Source: Novosphingobium sp. 32-60-15
Lineage (GTDB): Bacteria > Pseudomonadota > Alphaproteobacteria > Sphingomonadales > Sphingomonadaceae
NCBI RefSeq assembly: GCF_002280675.1
Contig: NZ_NCEN01000001.1
Location: 124,001 to 188,000 of the forward strand
DNA length: 64,000 nt
Direction of reading: 5' to 3'
Under the pieces are notes generated by a model. It saw only the letters and a list, made by a program, of their open reading frames with translations. It was not told the DNA's origin and did not search any database. A program made the translations under genes and the position numbers. Of the stretch, positions 30,085 to 40,116 are shown in pieces (positions within the stretch are counted from its first letter, which is position 1; every line of letters begins with the position of its first letter).

Positions 30085-31644
30085 TTAAGGCGACGGTTGG
30101 CAGTTGTACCGCATGCGCTCATTCGGTTCTGGCGGTAGCAAAGCCTTGATGGTTTGCTGGCTTTCGCCAAAGCGCCGCGCGGCATCTTCGCCCGCACCAC
30201 AAGCTGGCGCATTCAGTTTTGCGCGTTCTTCACGGGCCTTGGTCATCACATCCAGGCCCAGAAGAAATCTTTCGACAGTGTAAGTGCGGGTGGCTGGATC
30301 ATAGGTATTCAGCGAAATTGCATCGTCAACATTGGGTACAAGGATTCGCGACCAGCCATCCTGCGCAAGGCCGTATTGGGATTTGCCGTTGACGCAGCCG
30401 TCGTCGGTCCAATCAAGCGGCACATCTGTGATGTCCGATACGGTCACGCGGCTGCGTTGGGGATCAAGCACACAGATCAAACGGCCTGCATCAGCAGTGC
30501 TTTGTGTGGGCGATGTATTGCTGGATGGGTCGGGGGCAGGTTGCTCCAGCATTTCGCGCGCGCGCTTGTCGATCGAGGATAACGACGGGCGCAGAAACCA
30601 CGTTATCACTGCGGCCAGCAGCAGTCCGACCGCGATGGCGATGTGTTTGCGCTGGAACCTGCCGCGCCGGTTTGAAGCCTGCATCATGGCCCATCCGCCA
30701 GCGCCGAGCGCCGCTACAAGTAGCAGCGCCGCCAGGGCCAGGCCATTGTCGCGTTCCGCAAGGATCTGCATTTCGGCATCATGATAGGCCTTGTCCATCG
30801 CGCGCTGGCGGGATTCGGCCTTGGCTTTGGTGCTGGCTTCCTGTCGCGCCTGATCGCCCGCTGCCCGTTCGGCCTCGGCGCGGTCAAGGTCGGCGATGGA
30901 GCGGCAGGGCAGCCCGCTGGTATGGGCATCGACATTGGCGCGGCGCAAAAAGGCAGATAGCTCGCGCATCGAGATGGCGAAGTAGAAGGCCGAATCGGTG
31001 CCGTTGTCGCTGATCGTGCCAAACGAGTTGACCCCGAGAACACGACCGCAATTATCCAGTAGTGGCCCGCCTGAATTGCCAGATCCCAGCGGCGCGGTGT
31101 GCAACAGTGTATCGAACGAACGCGAAGACCTGCCGCCTGAGAGATAGCCACGGGTTTTGACGGGCGCTTGTGGCTTTACCAGATCGCCCATCGACAAGCC
31201 CTGGGCCAAATCCACATTGCCGGGATAGCCGACGGCATAAACCTCTGCGCCGTCCTCTGGAACGCCAGGGAAAAGCGTGATCGGGGTGAGCGTTCCGCCG
31301 CCTTCGATGCGGAGCAGCGCAAGGTCATTGGCGGGGGAATAGGCCACAAGTTTTGCAGGATAGCCATTGCGGCCCTCTGCCGGAACGACGCCTGCGATCA
31401 GCGCATCGTCGCCGCGCAATTGTTCGACCACGTGGGCATTGGTCACGATCAGGTTGGGTGTCACGGCGAAGCCGGTGCCGTGAGTGATCAGGTTGGCGCG
31501 GTCGCCATCGCTTTCGATGATGACCACGCGCACGACCGAGCGGCTTGCGGCAGATATGTCTGCAGGATCAGCATGGGCTGCAAAAGTACCCAGCATGGCA
31601 AAAAGCAGCGACAGGCAGACGGTTACAAGTTTGGCGACACGCAT
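30085..31644 (-). CDS. Trypsin-like serine protease with two membrane segments
   Basis: The protein has 519 residues from MRVAKLVTVCLSLLF; the open frame begins 32 codons earlier. After a signal peptide (to AAHADP) comes an S1C/HtrA-like protease domain with a complete triad: TNAHVVE (His71), SPANDLALL (Asp107) and GSGNSGGPL (Ser191). A coiled-coil-like charged stretch follows at about 250-295, then two hydrophobic segments at about 301-321 and 334-351, and a C-terminal domain of about 165 residues with two or three Cys. No PDZ domain is seen, which separates it from DegP. The protease faces the periplasm if the N-terminus is cleaved. The substrate is unknown, and it stands alone between atpH and ada. 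Confidence 0.8.
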   Translation of the reverse strand: MRVAKLVTVCLSLLFAMLGTFAAHADPADISAASRSVVRVVIIESDGDRANLITHGTGFAVTPNLIVTNAHVVEQLRGDDALIAGVVPAEGRNGYPAKLVAYSPANDLALLRIEGGGTLTPITLFPGVPEDGAEVYAVGYPGNVDLAQGLSMGDLVKPQAPVKTRGYLSGGRSSRSFDTLLHTAPLGSGNSGGPLLDNCGRVLGVNSFGTISDNGTDSAFYFAISMRELSAFLRRANVDAHTSGLPCRSIADLDRAEAERAAGDQARQEASTKAKAESRQRAMDKAYHDAEMQILAERDNGLALAALLLVAALGAGGWAMMQASNRRGRFQRKHIAIAVGLLLAAVITWFLRPSLSSIDKRAREMLEQPAPDPSSNTSPTQSTADAGRLICVLDPQRSRVTVSDITDVPLDWTDDGCVNGKSQYGLAQDGWSRILVPNVDDAISLNTYDPATRTYTVERFLLGLDVMTKAREERAKLNAPACGAGEDAARRFGESQQTIKALLPPEPNERMRYNCQPSP

Positions 31645-31815
31645 GCCGCGCTTCTTGCGCTGTTTGCGTTTGATCGCAAGGTGCGGGACGCATTGGTGCA
31701 CCACGATGTGCGACAAACCGCGGATCAGGCGATGGCCCACGTGTTTGCCAATCGGTGCCTTTGCCGAACGGCAATGGACAGCTATCGTCTAAAGCAGAGC
31801 GGTGGAGATGGGCGT

Positions 31816-32844
31816 ATGATAGCCGACGAAGAGGCATGGAACGTCGTAATGGGGCGTGATCGGGCATTTGACGGGCGTTTTGTCACCGGCGTTCTCAGCA
31901 CCGGCATTTATTGCCGCCCATCATGTGCTGCAAAGCATCCCCGGCGGGCGAACGTGCAATTCTTTGCTAATGGCGCAGCAGCGCAAGCGGCGGGGCTTCG
32001 GGCTTGCCGGCGCTGCCTGCCCGATGATGTGGCCCGTGATGAGCGGGCGGTCATCGAGGCGATTGCCGCGATCAAGGCAGGCGAATCAGCGGGGTTGGCA
32101 AAGCTTGCTACAGCCAACGGCTATTCGCCTTCGCATTTCCAGCGGGTGTTCGTCAGACATACGGGGCTATCGCCTGCTGCCTATGCGCGGGCGCTGCGGC
32201 AGGAACGGTTGGCCGATAGATTATCCGGGGCAGAGCGCGTGGCAGATGCGATTTATGACGCCGGTTTTTCCGGCCCGTCGCGGTTCTATTCCAGTGCGCA
32301 AGAGCGGTTGGGCATGAGTGTATCGGCTTGGCGCAATGGCGGTCGGGGGGTGACCATTCAATGGGCTGTCGTTGCGACATCGCTGGGACCAATGCTGGTT
32401 GCGGCAACTGATCGCGGGGTTTGCCGGTTGTCCTTCAACGAAGACAAATCTGCTTTGGAAACTCGGTTTCCCCACGCAGAGCTTATGCAGGGCGGGGCCG
32501 GGTTCGGTGCGTTATTGTCCGACGTTGTCGCGGCAGTCGAAACGCCCGGCGATCACTCGTACATCCCGCTCGACGTCAAGGGTACGGCTTTTCAAGAGGC
32601 GGTTTGGCAAGCCTTGCGGCGCATTCCTCCGGGCGAAACGCGCTCCTATGCGCAGATCGCAGCAGAGGTGGGCAAGCCGGGGGCGGTACGGGCCGCAGGA
32701 TCAGCCAATGGCGCAAACAATGTGGCGGTGTTGATCCCGTGCCACCGTGTGATCCGTTCGGATGGATCGTTGGGCGGCTATGCCTATGGGCTTGAGATCA
32801 AGCAGCGGTTGCTGGAGCAGGAGCGCCGCGCGAGCACCGAATAG
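31816..32844 (+). CDS. ada: Bifunctional Ada: methylphosphotriester/O6-methylguanine methyltransferase and regulator
   Basis: The protein has 342 residues from MIADEEAWNVVMGRD, with GGAG 8 bases before the ATG. The N-terminal Ada domain holds the zinc/acceptor cysteines Cys33, Cys37, Cys64 and Cys67 (YCRPSC ... CRRC). An AraC-type helix-turn-helix follows (LAKLATANGYSPSHFQRVF), then the alkyltransferase domain with IPCHRVI (acceptor Cys309) and GTAFQEAVWQAL. All parts of E. coli Ada are present, so it should repair alkylated DNA and activate its own regulon once methylated. It converges with a photolyase gene, forming a small DNA-repair pair. Confidence 0.95.
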   Translation: MIADEEAWNVVMGRDRAFDGRFVTGVLSTGIYCRPSCAAKHPRRANVQFFANGAAAQAAGLRACRRCLPDDVARDERAVIEAIAAIKAGESAGLAKLATANGYSPSHFQRVFVRHTGLSPAAYARALRQERLADRLSGAERVADAIYDAGFSGPSRFYSSAQERLGMSVSAWRNGGRGVTIQWAVVATSLGPMLVAATDRGVCRLSFNEDKSALETRFPHAELMQGGAGFGALLSDVVAAVETPGDHSYIPLDVKGTAFQEAVWQALRRIPPGETRSYAQIAAEVGKPGAVRAAGSANGANNVAVLIPCHRVIRSDGSLGGYAYGLEIKQRLLEQERRASTE

Positions 32845-32851
32845 CAGGCGT

Positions 32852-34408
32852 TCAATTTCGCGCCCAACCCGGTTTCGCTGGCTCCAGTGTCTCAAGAAAG
32901 GCATCGGCGCTCGCGATATATTCCGCACGCTTGTCCTCGGCCATCCGCCGCCATGTGGCATAAGGTTGCGCAAGGCGGTGATAGCCTGCCAGAGCCTTCT
33001 CATTGCGCGCAAGAAAGTGCCAGTACAGCGCGTTGAACGGGCAAGCATCTTCGCCCACCTTTTTCTTCACGCTGTAGGCACATTTGCCGCAGTAATCGCT
33101 CATTCGGTCAATGTAGGCACCGCTGGCGGCATAGGGTTTTGAGGCAAGGCGGCCTTTGTCAGCGTGGAGCACCATGCCCGCAACATTGGGCAGTTCAACC
33201 CATTCGAACGCATCGGCATAGACCGCGAGATACCAATCGGCGACATCCTGCGGCTTCAATCCTGCCAATAGCGCGAAGTTGCCCAGCACCATCAGGCGCT
33301 GGATGTGATGGGCATAGGCATTTTCCTGCGTGTTGCGCACGCAATCAGCCAGACAGCGCATCTTGGTATCGCCGGTCCAGTAGAAATCGGGCAGGGGGCG
33401 TGAGGCAGTAAGGCCGTTGGCATCGGCAAGGCCCGGCATTTCCAGCCAATACATGCCCCTTATATATTCGCGCCAGCCGATGATCTGGCGGATGAAGCCT
33501 TCCACCGCTTCAAGCGGCGCGCGGCCCTCGCGCCATTCGGCTTCGGCGCGGCGACAAAGGTCCAGCGGATCGAGCAGGCCGATGTTGATTGCAGGCGAAA
33601 GCGCCGCGTGGAACAGGAAATCCTGCCCCGCCACCATTGCGTCCTGATACTTTCCGAACATCGGCAGGCGCTCTTTGAGAAAAACATCGCGCGCAAATTC
33701 GGCATCGGCGCGGGTGACGGGCCAGGCGAACTTTTCCAGCGAACCGAAATGTCCGGCAAAACGGCTTTCCACCAGCGCAAACACTTCACGCGTGATCGCA
33801 TCGGGTTTGAAAGGTGGAAGTTGGGGCTGCACCAGCCCCTTTTCAGGGCCGCCGCGATTTTCGGCGTCGTAGTTCCATTTGCCGCCGACAGGCTTGTCAC
33901 CTTCCATCAGCAGCCCGGTTTTGCGGCGCATATCGCGATAGAAATATTCCATCCGCAGTTCCCGCCGCCCAGCGGCCCACTCGTAAAAGGCGGTCAGCGG
34001 ATTGATGAAGCGTGTATCGGAAAGAATCCGCGTGCGGACGGGCAATCGATCCCGCCACTGCTCCATCGCCTCTTTCACGCGCCATTCGCCCGGTTCGGTC
34101 ACCTGCACACCGCGCGGAGAATGACGCTCGATCGCGCGCAGGACTTCGCCGGTAAAGCTCCCCGTGTTGGCAGGATCATCAAGGCGGACGTAATCGACCG
34201 TCCATCCAGCGCTGCGCAGTTCTTCGGCAAAGTGGCGCATGGCCGAAAGGATCAGCGCGATCTTGGCCTTGTGATGGCGCACATAGGTCGTCTCTTCGGC
34301 CACCTCCATCATCAGGATTACGGTGTCATCGGTCTTGCGGTCGGCAAGGCTGGAGATATCAGGCGAAAGCTGATCACCAAGGATCGGGACGAGAACAGGA
34401 CCGGTCAT
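32852..34408 (-). CDS. FeS-type bacterial cryptochrome/(6-4) photolyase (PhrB/CryB family)
   Basis: The protein has 518 residues from MTGPVLVPILGDQLSPDIS. The frame is open 31 codons further, but those codons run into a palindromic repeat and are not family-like, so the internal ATG is preferred. The FeS-BCP signature is complete: an N-terminal alpha/beta antenna domain (ILGDQLSPD) and a C-terminal FAD domain (IIGWREYIRGMYW; QENAYAHHIQRLMVLGN). The four iron-sulphur cysteines are seen in MRCLADC, YCGKCAYS and DACPFNALYW. This class repairs (6-4) photoproducts in Agrobacterium PhrB, or acts as a photoreceptor in Rhodobacter CryB. It converges with ada. Confidence 0.92.
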   Translation of the reverse strand: MTGPVLVPILGDQLSPDISSLADRKTDDTVILMMEVAEETTYVRHHKAKIALILSAMRHFAEELRSAGWTVDYVRLDDPANTGSFTGEVLRAIERHSPRGVQVTEPGEWRVKEAMEQWRDRLPVRTRILSDTRFINPLTAFYEWAAGRRELRMEYFYRDMRRKTGLLMEGDKPVGGKWNYDAENRGGPEKGLVQPQLPPFKPDAITREVFALVESRFAGHFGSLEKFAWPVTRADAEFARDVFLKERLPMFGKYQDAMVAGQDFLFHAALSPAINIGLLDPLDLCRRAEAEWREGRAPLEAVEGFIRQIIGWREYIRGMYWLEMPGLADANGLTASRPLPDFYWTGDTKMRCLADCVRNTQENAYAHHIQRLMVLGNFALLAGLKPQDVADWYLAVYADAFEWVELPNVAGMVLHADKGRLASKPYAASGAYIDRMSDYCGKCAYSVKKKVGEDACPFNALYWHFLARNEKALAGYHRLAQPYATWRRMAEDKRAEYIASADAFLETLEPAKPGWARN

Positions 34409-34494
34409 GACTTGGGCATTGGCTGAGCGGTGGATTGGTTCAACCTGCCCGTTCGTGCTTGCTGGTGCGTCCAAATCATTTTGTCCATCTAAGT

Positions 34495-34574
34495 TCGTCA
34501 TTGCGAGCGTAGCAAAGCAATCCAGAGGTTTTGCGCTGACGCTCTGGATTACTTCGCTACGCTCGCAATGACGA
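34495..34574. repeat. GTCATTGCGAGCG-type palindromic element, copy 1
   Basis: Arms 34495-34526 and 34542-34574 are near-perfect reverse complements with two mismatches, beginning TCGTCATTGCGAGCGTAGC. The element lies between priA and the photolyase. A second, diverged copy is at 48992-49078. Confidence 0.88.
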
Positions 34575-34584
34575 GGTGGGGGGC

Positions 34585-36750
34585 TCAGACAAAACTGTAA
34601 GGATCAATGTCCACCGCCACGCGCACACCGGGAGGAAAGCGCAACTGATCGAGCCATTCGCGGATCACGCGTTGAAGTTCGGTGGATCGACGTGCGTTGA
34701 TCAGCAGGCGATAGCGGTAGCGCCCGCGCAGCAGCGATAGCGGGGCAGGTGCAGGGCCAAGGATCATCACATCTGCCAGATTAGGGGCACTGCCGCCAAT
34801 ACCGCGAGCGGCATCACGTGCTTCGGCCTCGTCCTCACTGCTCACGATGATCGCGGCCCAGCGCCCGAACGGTGGTGCGCCGGCATCGCGGCGGGCTTCT
34901 GTTTCGGCGGCATAAAAGGCATCGCGGTCACCACTGGCCAATGCCTCGATCACGGGTGCTTCGGGGTGGCGGGTCTGGATCAGGACTTCGCCCGGTTTTT
35001 CACCACGCCCGGCGCGTCCGGCAACTTGTGCCACTTGCTGATAGGTTCGTTCAGCCGCGCGCAAATCGCCGCCTTCAAGGCCCATATCGGCATCGATCAC
35101 GCCAACCAGCGTGAGTTCGGGGAAATGGTAGCCCTTGGTCACCAATTGTGTGCCCACGATCACGTCAATCGCCTTGGCGCTGGCCATCTCGACGAATTCA
35201 GCGGCCTTGGCCGGGCTGGTCAGCGTGTCTGATGTGACTAGCGCCACGCGTGCCTCGGGCAGGATTGCGGCAACTTCATCGGCGATTCGCTCAACGCCCG
35301 GGCCACAGGCGACAAGGCAATCGGGCTCATGGCATTCAGGACAGGCATCGGGCGTTGGCACTTCATGGCCGCAGTGGTGGCAAGCAAGGCGGCGTGACAG
35401 GCGATGTTCGACCAGCCAGGCCGAACAGTTCGGGCACTGGAAACGATAGCCGCAGGTCCGGCACAGCGTCAGCGGGGCATAGCCGCGCCGGTTCAGGAAC
35501 AGCAGCGATTGTTCGCCCTTTTCCAGCCGGTCCTTGAGTGCTTTGACCAATGGCGGCGCGATCCAATGGCCGCGTTCGGGCTGCTCGATCCGCAAATCGA
35601 CCACCTGAATATCGGGCATCGTCGCGCCACCAAACCGGCTGGGCAGAATGACGCGTTCATAACGCCCGCTCTCGGCCATTTGCAGGCTTTCCAGCGCCGG
35701 GGTGGCGCTGGCAAGGATTACCGGCACGCTTTCAAATCTGGCGCGCATGACGGCTACGTCACGCGCATTGTAGCGCACGCCATCGTCCTGCTTGAACGAT
35801 ACCTCATGCGCTTCATCGACAATGATCAGGCCGAGGTTGGCAAACGGCAGAAACAGCGCAGATCGCGCACCGACAATCACTTGTGCGCTGCCCATCGCCA
35901 CAGCCCGCCATGCCCGCCGCCGCTCGGAGGATTTGAGCGAAGAGTGCCATGTCACAGGCGTCACGCCAAACCGCGCTTCGAAGCGCTTTAGAAACGTCTC
36001 AGTCAGGGCAATTTCGGGCAGAAGGACCAGCACTTGCCGCCCATCTTCAAGCGCAGCGGCTACGCCTTCGAAATACGTCTCTGTCTTGCCCGATCCGGTT
36101 ACCCCGTCCAGCAAATAGGGCTGGAATTCATGGGCATGAACCGACGCCACAAATTTGGCAGCGACTTCCGTCTGGTCATCCGACAAATCTGGCGCGGAAA
36201 ATGCAGGGTCGGCGGGAGGATAGGGGCGATCCGAATCAACCACGACCGGCTCCAGCAGCCCTGCGGTGACCATTCCGCGCAAAACCGCATCGGAAACGCC
36301 CGCCAATTCGGCCAGTTCGCGGATCGTGGCTTGTTGGCCGTCCAATGCCTCGATTGCCTTGGCGCGTTGCGGCGTCAGGCGCTCGGCCTCTTTGTCGGTC
36401 AGGCGGTATTCGGTTACGGTGCTGCCCCCACGCAGCGCGCCGGTGCTGGAAAGTGCCATGCGTGCAACAGATGCAAGCGAGGCAAGATAATAGTCCGCCG
36501 TCCATTCGATCAGGCGGCGCAAGGGCGCGGGCAAGGGGGGCACCGGCAGGACTGAAAGTAGCGGACGCAGCTTGTTGGCCGGAACTTCGGCCCCCGGAAG
36601 TCGTTCAGGCTCCCACACCACCGCGATGACTTGCCTTGGCCCCAAAGGCGCAAGGACCACGCTCCCGGCCTCAACGGTCATGCCTTCGGGCACTCGATAG
36701 TCGAGCGGACCAAGCGCAGAATTGAAGACAAGGCATCGGACGCGGTTCAT
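34585..36750 (-). CDS. priA: Primosomal protein N' (PriA helicase)
   Basis: The protein has 721 residues from MNRVRCLVFNSALGPLDYRVPEG, preceded by AGGACG; the frame extends 58 codons upstream, overlapping the divergent DUF4197 gene. After the N-terminal 3'-binding domain comes the helicase core with Walker A GVTGSGKTE, DEAH box VDEAHEVSFKQDD and SATPALES. A zinc-binding insertion follows with Cys pairs CRTCGYRFQCPNC, CHHCGHE and CPECHEPDC. It reloads the replisome at stalled forks. The length is typical. Confidence 0.97.
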   Translation of the reverse strand: MNRVRCLVFNSALGPLDYRVPEGMTVEAGSVVLAPLGPRQVIAVVWEPERLPGAEVPANKLRPLLSVLPVPPLPAPLRRLIEWTADYYLASLASVARMALSSTGALRGGSTVTEYRLTDKEAERLTPQRAKAIEALDGQQATIRELAELAGVSDAVLRGMVTAGLLEPVVVDSDRPYPPADPAFSAPDLSDDQTEVAAKFVASVHAHEFQPYLLDGVTGSGKTETYFEGVAAALEDGRQVLVLLPEIALTETFLKRFEARFGVTPVTWHSSLKSSERRRAWRAVAMGSAQVIVGARSALFLPFANLGLIIVDEAHEVSFKQDDGVRYNARDVAVMRARFESVPVILASATPALESLQMAESGRYERVILPSRFGGATMPDIQVVDLRIEQPERGHWIAPPLVKALKDRLEKGEQSLLFLNRRGYAPLTLCRTCGYRFQCPNCSAWLVEHRLSRRLACHHCGHEVPTPDACPECHEPDCLVACGPGVERIADEVAAILPEARVALVTSDTLTSPAKAAEFVEMASAKAIDVIVGTQLVTKGYHFPELTLVGVIDADMGLEGGDLRAAERTYQQVAQVAGRAGRGEKPGEVLIQTRHPEAPVIEALASGDRDAFYAAETEARRDAGAPPFGRWAAIIVSSEDEAEARDAARGIGGSAPNLADVMILGPAPAPLSLLRGRYRYRLLINARRSTELQRVIREWLDQLRFPPGVRVAVDIDPYSFV

Positions 36751-36820
36751 AATAGACGTCCTATATGGGGGCGCGATGCGAGGGGCAAAGCCTGCCGTGG
36801 ACGCAATAGAGGAGAAAACG

Positions 36821-37504
36821 ATGTCGCAGCTTCCGCAAACGCAAAACCGCCGTGCTGTGCTGGGTGGCCTATCATCAATTGCTGCGCTGTCTTTGGCAGG
36901 TTGCGCCACTTTTCCTGCATTCACGCTTGAAGATGCCGTCCGCCGGCTGTTGTTCCTGTCGACCGACCGGGCATTTTCACGATTGCTCCAGCCGGGCGGG
37001 TTCTGGGACAGTCAAGTGGCGCGGCTGGCCTTGCCGGATGTGATTGGCAATCGTGGCGGAATCATGCAGCGCATTCTCACCGGCCCGATCTTTCGCGACC
37101 GGTTGCAACGTGCCTTCAACGATATGGCCTATGACGCGGCTGAGCGGGCCGCGCCTGCCGTGACAGATGCCGTCCGCACGATCGGCATTCGCAATGCCAT
37201 GGCCTTGCTGCGCGGCAGCGATCCCATGGCGGCGACCAATTTCCTGCACCAGGAAATGGGCACAAGCCTGATCGAGATCATGGTCCCCGAATTCGGCGAT
37301 GCCCTTCGCGTCAGCCGTGAACCGCTGGTTGGCGAAGTGCTCTCTGCAATGACCGGCGTTGACGTTGGCGGGATTGCCAATTCGCTGGCGTTTGAAGCCG
37401 ACAATGCCATCTTCCGCGCCATTGGCCGCGAGGAAGCGGCGATCCGCGCTGATCCGCGTTCAACCAACGATCCGGTGTTGATGGGTGCTTTTGGTATCAA
37501 GTGA
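36821..37504 (+). CDS. DUF4197 lipoprotein
   Basis: The protein has 227 residues from MSQLPQTQNRRAVLGG, with GGAG before the ATG. The signal region combines a twin-arginine-like NRRAVLGG with a lipobox LAGC, so a Tat-exported lipoprotein is possible. The mature part matches the DUF4197 pattern (VRRLLFLSTDRAFSRL; GPIFRDRLQRAFNDMAYDAAERAAP). The function of the family is unknown. It diverges from priA. Confidence 0.8.
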   Translation: MSQLPQTQNRRAVLGGLSSIAALSLAGCATFPAFTLEDAVRRLLFLSTDRAFSRLLQPGGFWDSQVARLALPDVIGNRGGIMQRILTGPIFRDRLQRAFNDMAYDAAERAAPAVTDAVRTIGIRNAMALLRGSDPMAATNFLHQEMGTSLIEIMVPEFGDALRVSREPLVGEVLSAMTGVDVGGIANSLAFEADNAIFRAIGREEAAIRADPRSTNDPVLMGAFGIK

Positions 37505-37575
37505 TGGACTGACAGCAGGCCTTCTCTTGCCTATAGGCGGGGGGAATCATTCTCTCCGCCTGGAAGGTCTGCCCC

Positions 37576-38229
37576 ATGAAGTTTTTTGTCGATACCGCTG
37601 ACACTGCCGAAATCGCGGACCTTGCCGCTACCGGCCTGCTGGATGGCGTCACCACCAACCCCACGCTGATCGCCAAGGCGGGCAAGGACTTTATCGAAGT
37701 GACGCGCGAAATCTGTGCGCTGGTCGATGGCCCGGTTTCTGCCGAAGTTGTCGCGCTGGATCACGCCACGATGATGCGTGAAGCCGAAGTGCTGCGCAAA
37801 ATCGCAGACAACGTTTGCATCAAGGTGCCACTTACCATTGACGGTCTCAAAACCTGCAAGGCCCTGACCAGCGAAGGCACGCAAGTGAACGTCACGCTAT
37901 GCTTCTCGGCCAATCAGGCACTTTTGGCGGCAAAGGCGGGCGCGACATTTATCTCGCCATTCGTGGGTCGCCACGATGACAATGGCTTTGATGGCATGGA
38001 CCTGATCCGCGACATTCGTCTGATCTATGATAACTATGCGTTCGAAACGCAGATCCTTGTCGCCTCGATCCGCCACGGTATTCATGTGCTCGAAAGTGCG
38101 CGGATCGGTGCGGACGTGATCACCGCGCCGCCAGCCGTGATCAAGGGCCTGTTCAAACATGTCCTTACGGACAAGGGTATCGAAGGGTTCCTTGCCGATT
38201 GGGCAAAGACCGGCCAAAGCATCGTCTGA
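37576..38229 (+). CDS. fsa: Transaldolase / fructose-6-phosphate aldolase-like (TalC/FSA family)
   Basis: The 217 residues match the short transaldolase family throughout: [30 protein letters not shown], the Schiff-base Lys in CIKVPLT (about residue 86), [26 protein letters not shown] and the C-terminal GIEGFLADW. It exchanges three-carbon units in the pentose phosphate pathway, or cleaves fructose 6-phosphate; the two activities are hard to separate by eye. It sits 30 bases upstream of cobT. Confidence 0.93.
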   Translation: MKFFVDTADTAEIADLAATGLLDGVTTNPTLIAKAGKDFIEVTREICALVDGPVSAEVVALDHATMMREAEVLRKIADNVCIKVPLTIDGLKTCKALTSEGTQVNVTLCFSANQALLAAKAGATFISPFVGRHDDNGFDGMDLIRDIRLIYDNYAFETQILVASIRHGIHVLESARIGADVITAPPAVIKGLFKHVLTDKGIEGFLADWAKTGQSIV

Positions 38230-38259
38230 TTTGCACACCTAAGTACGAGCACCCCCGTT

Positions 38260-40074
38260 TTGGCTGACGATTCCCCACTTGACCGTTTCCGCTCGGTGCT
38301 GACCGGCACCGCCCGCGCCATCTCGCTCGACCCGGAGGTTGAGGTGGCGTGGACTGCGGATGCGCCGGTGCAGTCGGGCAGTTCGATGCGGGTGCCCATG
38401 CCCGGCCGCGCTTTGCCAGCAGATCAAGTGGCACAGGCGCGCGGCCATGCCGATTCGATGGCGCTGCGGTTGCGGCACCACAATGCAGCACTACATGGCC
38501 GGCATGCCCCGACTGAAGCCTTGGCCCGCGCCTGTTACGATGCGGTTGAGCAAGTCCGGTACGAGGCGCTGGGGGCTAATTCTTTTGCGGGTATACGCGG
38601 CAATCTGGATGCAGCGCTGACCATGCGCATGGCATCGGACCCGATTGCCCGCGCCACAAAGCCTGAAGAAGTGCCGCTGCCATCAGCCTTGGCATTGCTG
38701 CTGCGCGAAAAGCTGACCGGCCAGACCGCGCCATCCAGCACCGATGTTGGCATGGCGATGGTGCGCAGCTGGATCGAAAGCAAGACAAGCGACGATTTCG
38801 AAAGCCTTGCCCTGTCGCTCGACGATCAGCGCGCGTTCCAGCAATTGACGCTCGACATGCTCCAGCATCTGGAACTCACGCAATCGGCCAGTGAGCAGAA
38901 CGAGGAATCCGAGGAAGACGAAGGCGAGGAACAGGAGGACGACGGCGAGGAGCAGCCTGATACGTCCGATGATCAGCAGCAAGAGCCGTCCGAAGTTGCT
39001 GGCGACACCAGCGAGGGCGACGAGGATTCGGAAACCGAGCAGGAAATCGACCAAAGCGATGACGCTGCCGATGCCGATATGGCTGATGATGGCGAGGAAG
39101 GCATGTTGCCCACCCGCCCGAACCGGCCATGGACCGACTTGCCCGAAAACTTCGATTACAAATCATACACCACACAATACGACGAAGTGATCGCCGCCAG
39201 CGATTTGTGTGACGAGGAAGAGCTGACGCGCCTGCGCGCTTACCTTGATATGCAGCTTAAAGGCTTGCAGGGTGTGGTCACGCGGCTGGCCAACCGGTTG
39301 CAGCGCCGGTTGATGGCGCAGCAGAACCGGTCATGGGATTTCGATCAGGAAGAGGGCCTGCTTGATGCAGCGCGGTTGGCCCGTGTCGTCATCTCGCCCG
39401 GCCATTCGCTGTCTTACAAGATCGAGCGCGACGTCGAGTTCAAGGACACGATCGTTACGCTACTGATCGACAATTCCGGTTCGATGCGGGGCCGCCCAAT
39501 CTCTATCGCGGCGATCAGTGCTGACATTTTGGCGCGCACGCTGGAGCGCTGCGGCGTCAAGACCGAAGTTCTGGGCTTCACCACTCGCGCATGGAAGGGC
39601 GGACAAAGCCGTGAGGCATGGCTGTCGGGCGGTAAGCCGGGACAACCGGGCCGTCTCAATGACTTGCGCCACATTGTTTACAAAAAGGCTGATGAGCCTT
39701 GGCGCCGCGCGCGTAAGAACCTTGGCCTGATGATGCGCGAAGGTTTGCTGAAAGAGAACATTGACGGCGAAGCGTTGCTTTGGGCGCACAGCCGTCTTCT
39801 CGCGCGTTCTGAAGACCGTCGTATCCTCATGGTCATTTCCGATGGCGCTCCTGTGGATGATTCAACGCTTTCGGTAAACAATGCAGGCTATCTTGAGCAG
39901 CATTTGCGCAAAGTCATTCAGTGGATCGAAAAGCAATCGCCGGTTCAACTCGTCGCCATCGGCATCGGCCATGACGTGACGCGTTACTATCGGCGCGCGG
40001 TGACGATCATGGACGCCGAGCAGCTTGGCGGCACAATCATCGAACAATTGGCCGATCTTTTCGAGGACGAGTAA
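38260..40074 (+). CDS. cobT: Cobaltochelatase subunit CobT
   Basis: The 604-residue protein starts at a TTG ([16 protein letters not shown], matching the family start). It has an N-terminal helical domain and a strongly acidic low-complexity stretch at about 208-285 (runs of Glu, Asp and Gln). A C-terminal von Willebrand A domain follows with the MIDAS motif DNSGSMRG and a late SDGAPVDD. CobT works with the AAA+ CobS and CobN to insert cobalt during aerobic cobalamin synthesis. In most relatives cobS lies directly upstream; here a transaldolase gene precedes, so CobS and CobN must be elsewhere or missing. Confidence 0.92.
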   Translation: MADDSPLDRFRSVLTGTARAISLDPEVEVAWTADAPVQSGSSMRVPMPGRALPADQVAQARGHADSMALRLRHHNAALHGRHAPTEALARACYDAVEQVRYEALGANSFAGIRGNLDAALTMRMASDPIARATKPEEVPLPSALALLLREKLTGQTAPSSTDVGMAMVRSWIESKTSDDFESLALSLDDQRAFQQLTLDMLQHLELTQSASEQNEESEEDEGEEQEDDGEEQPDTSDDQQQEPSEVAGDTSEGDEDSETEQEIDQSDDAADADMADDGEEGMLPTRPNRPWTDLPENFDYKSYTTQYDEVIAASDLCDEEELTRLRAYLDMQLKGLQGVVTRLANRLQRRLMAQQNRSWDFDQEEGLLDAARLARVVISPGHSLSYKIERDVEFKDTIVTLLIDNSGSMRGRPISIAAISADILARTLERCGVKTEVLGFTTRAWKGGQSREAWLSGGKPGQPGRLNDLRHIVYKKADEPWRRARKNLGLMMREGLLKENIDGEALLWAHSRLLARSEDRRILMVISDGAPVDDSTLSVNNAGYLEQHLRKVIQWIEKQSPVQLVAIGIGHDVTRYYRRAVTIMDAEQLGGTIIEQLADLFEDE

Positions 40075-40116
40075 CCGGTCTTGACCGCGCGTGGTTAGGC
40101 GGGCAGTTAAACCGGC

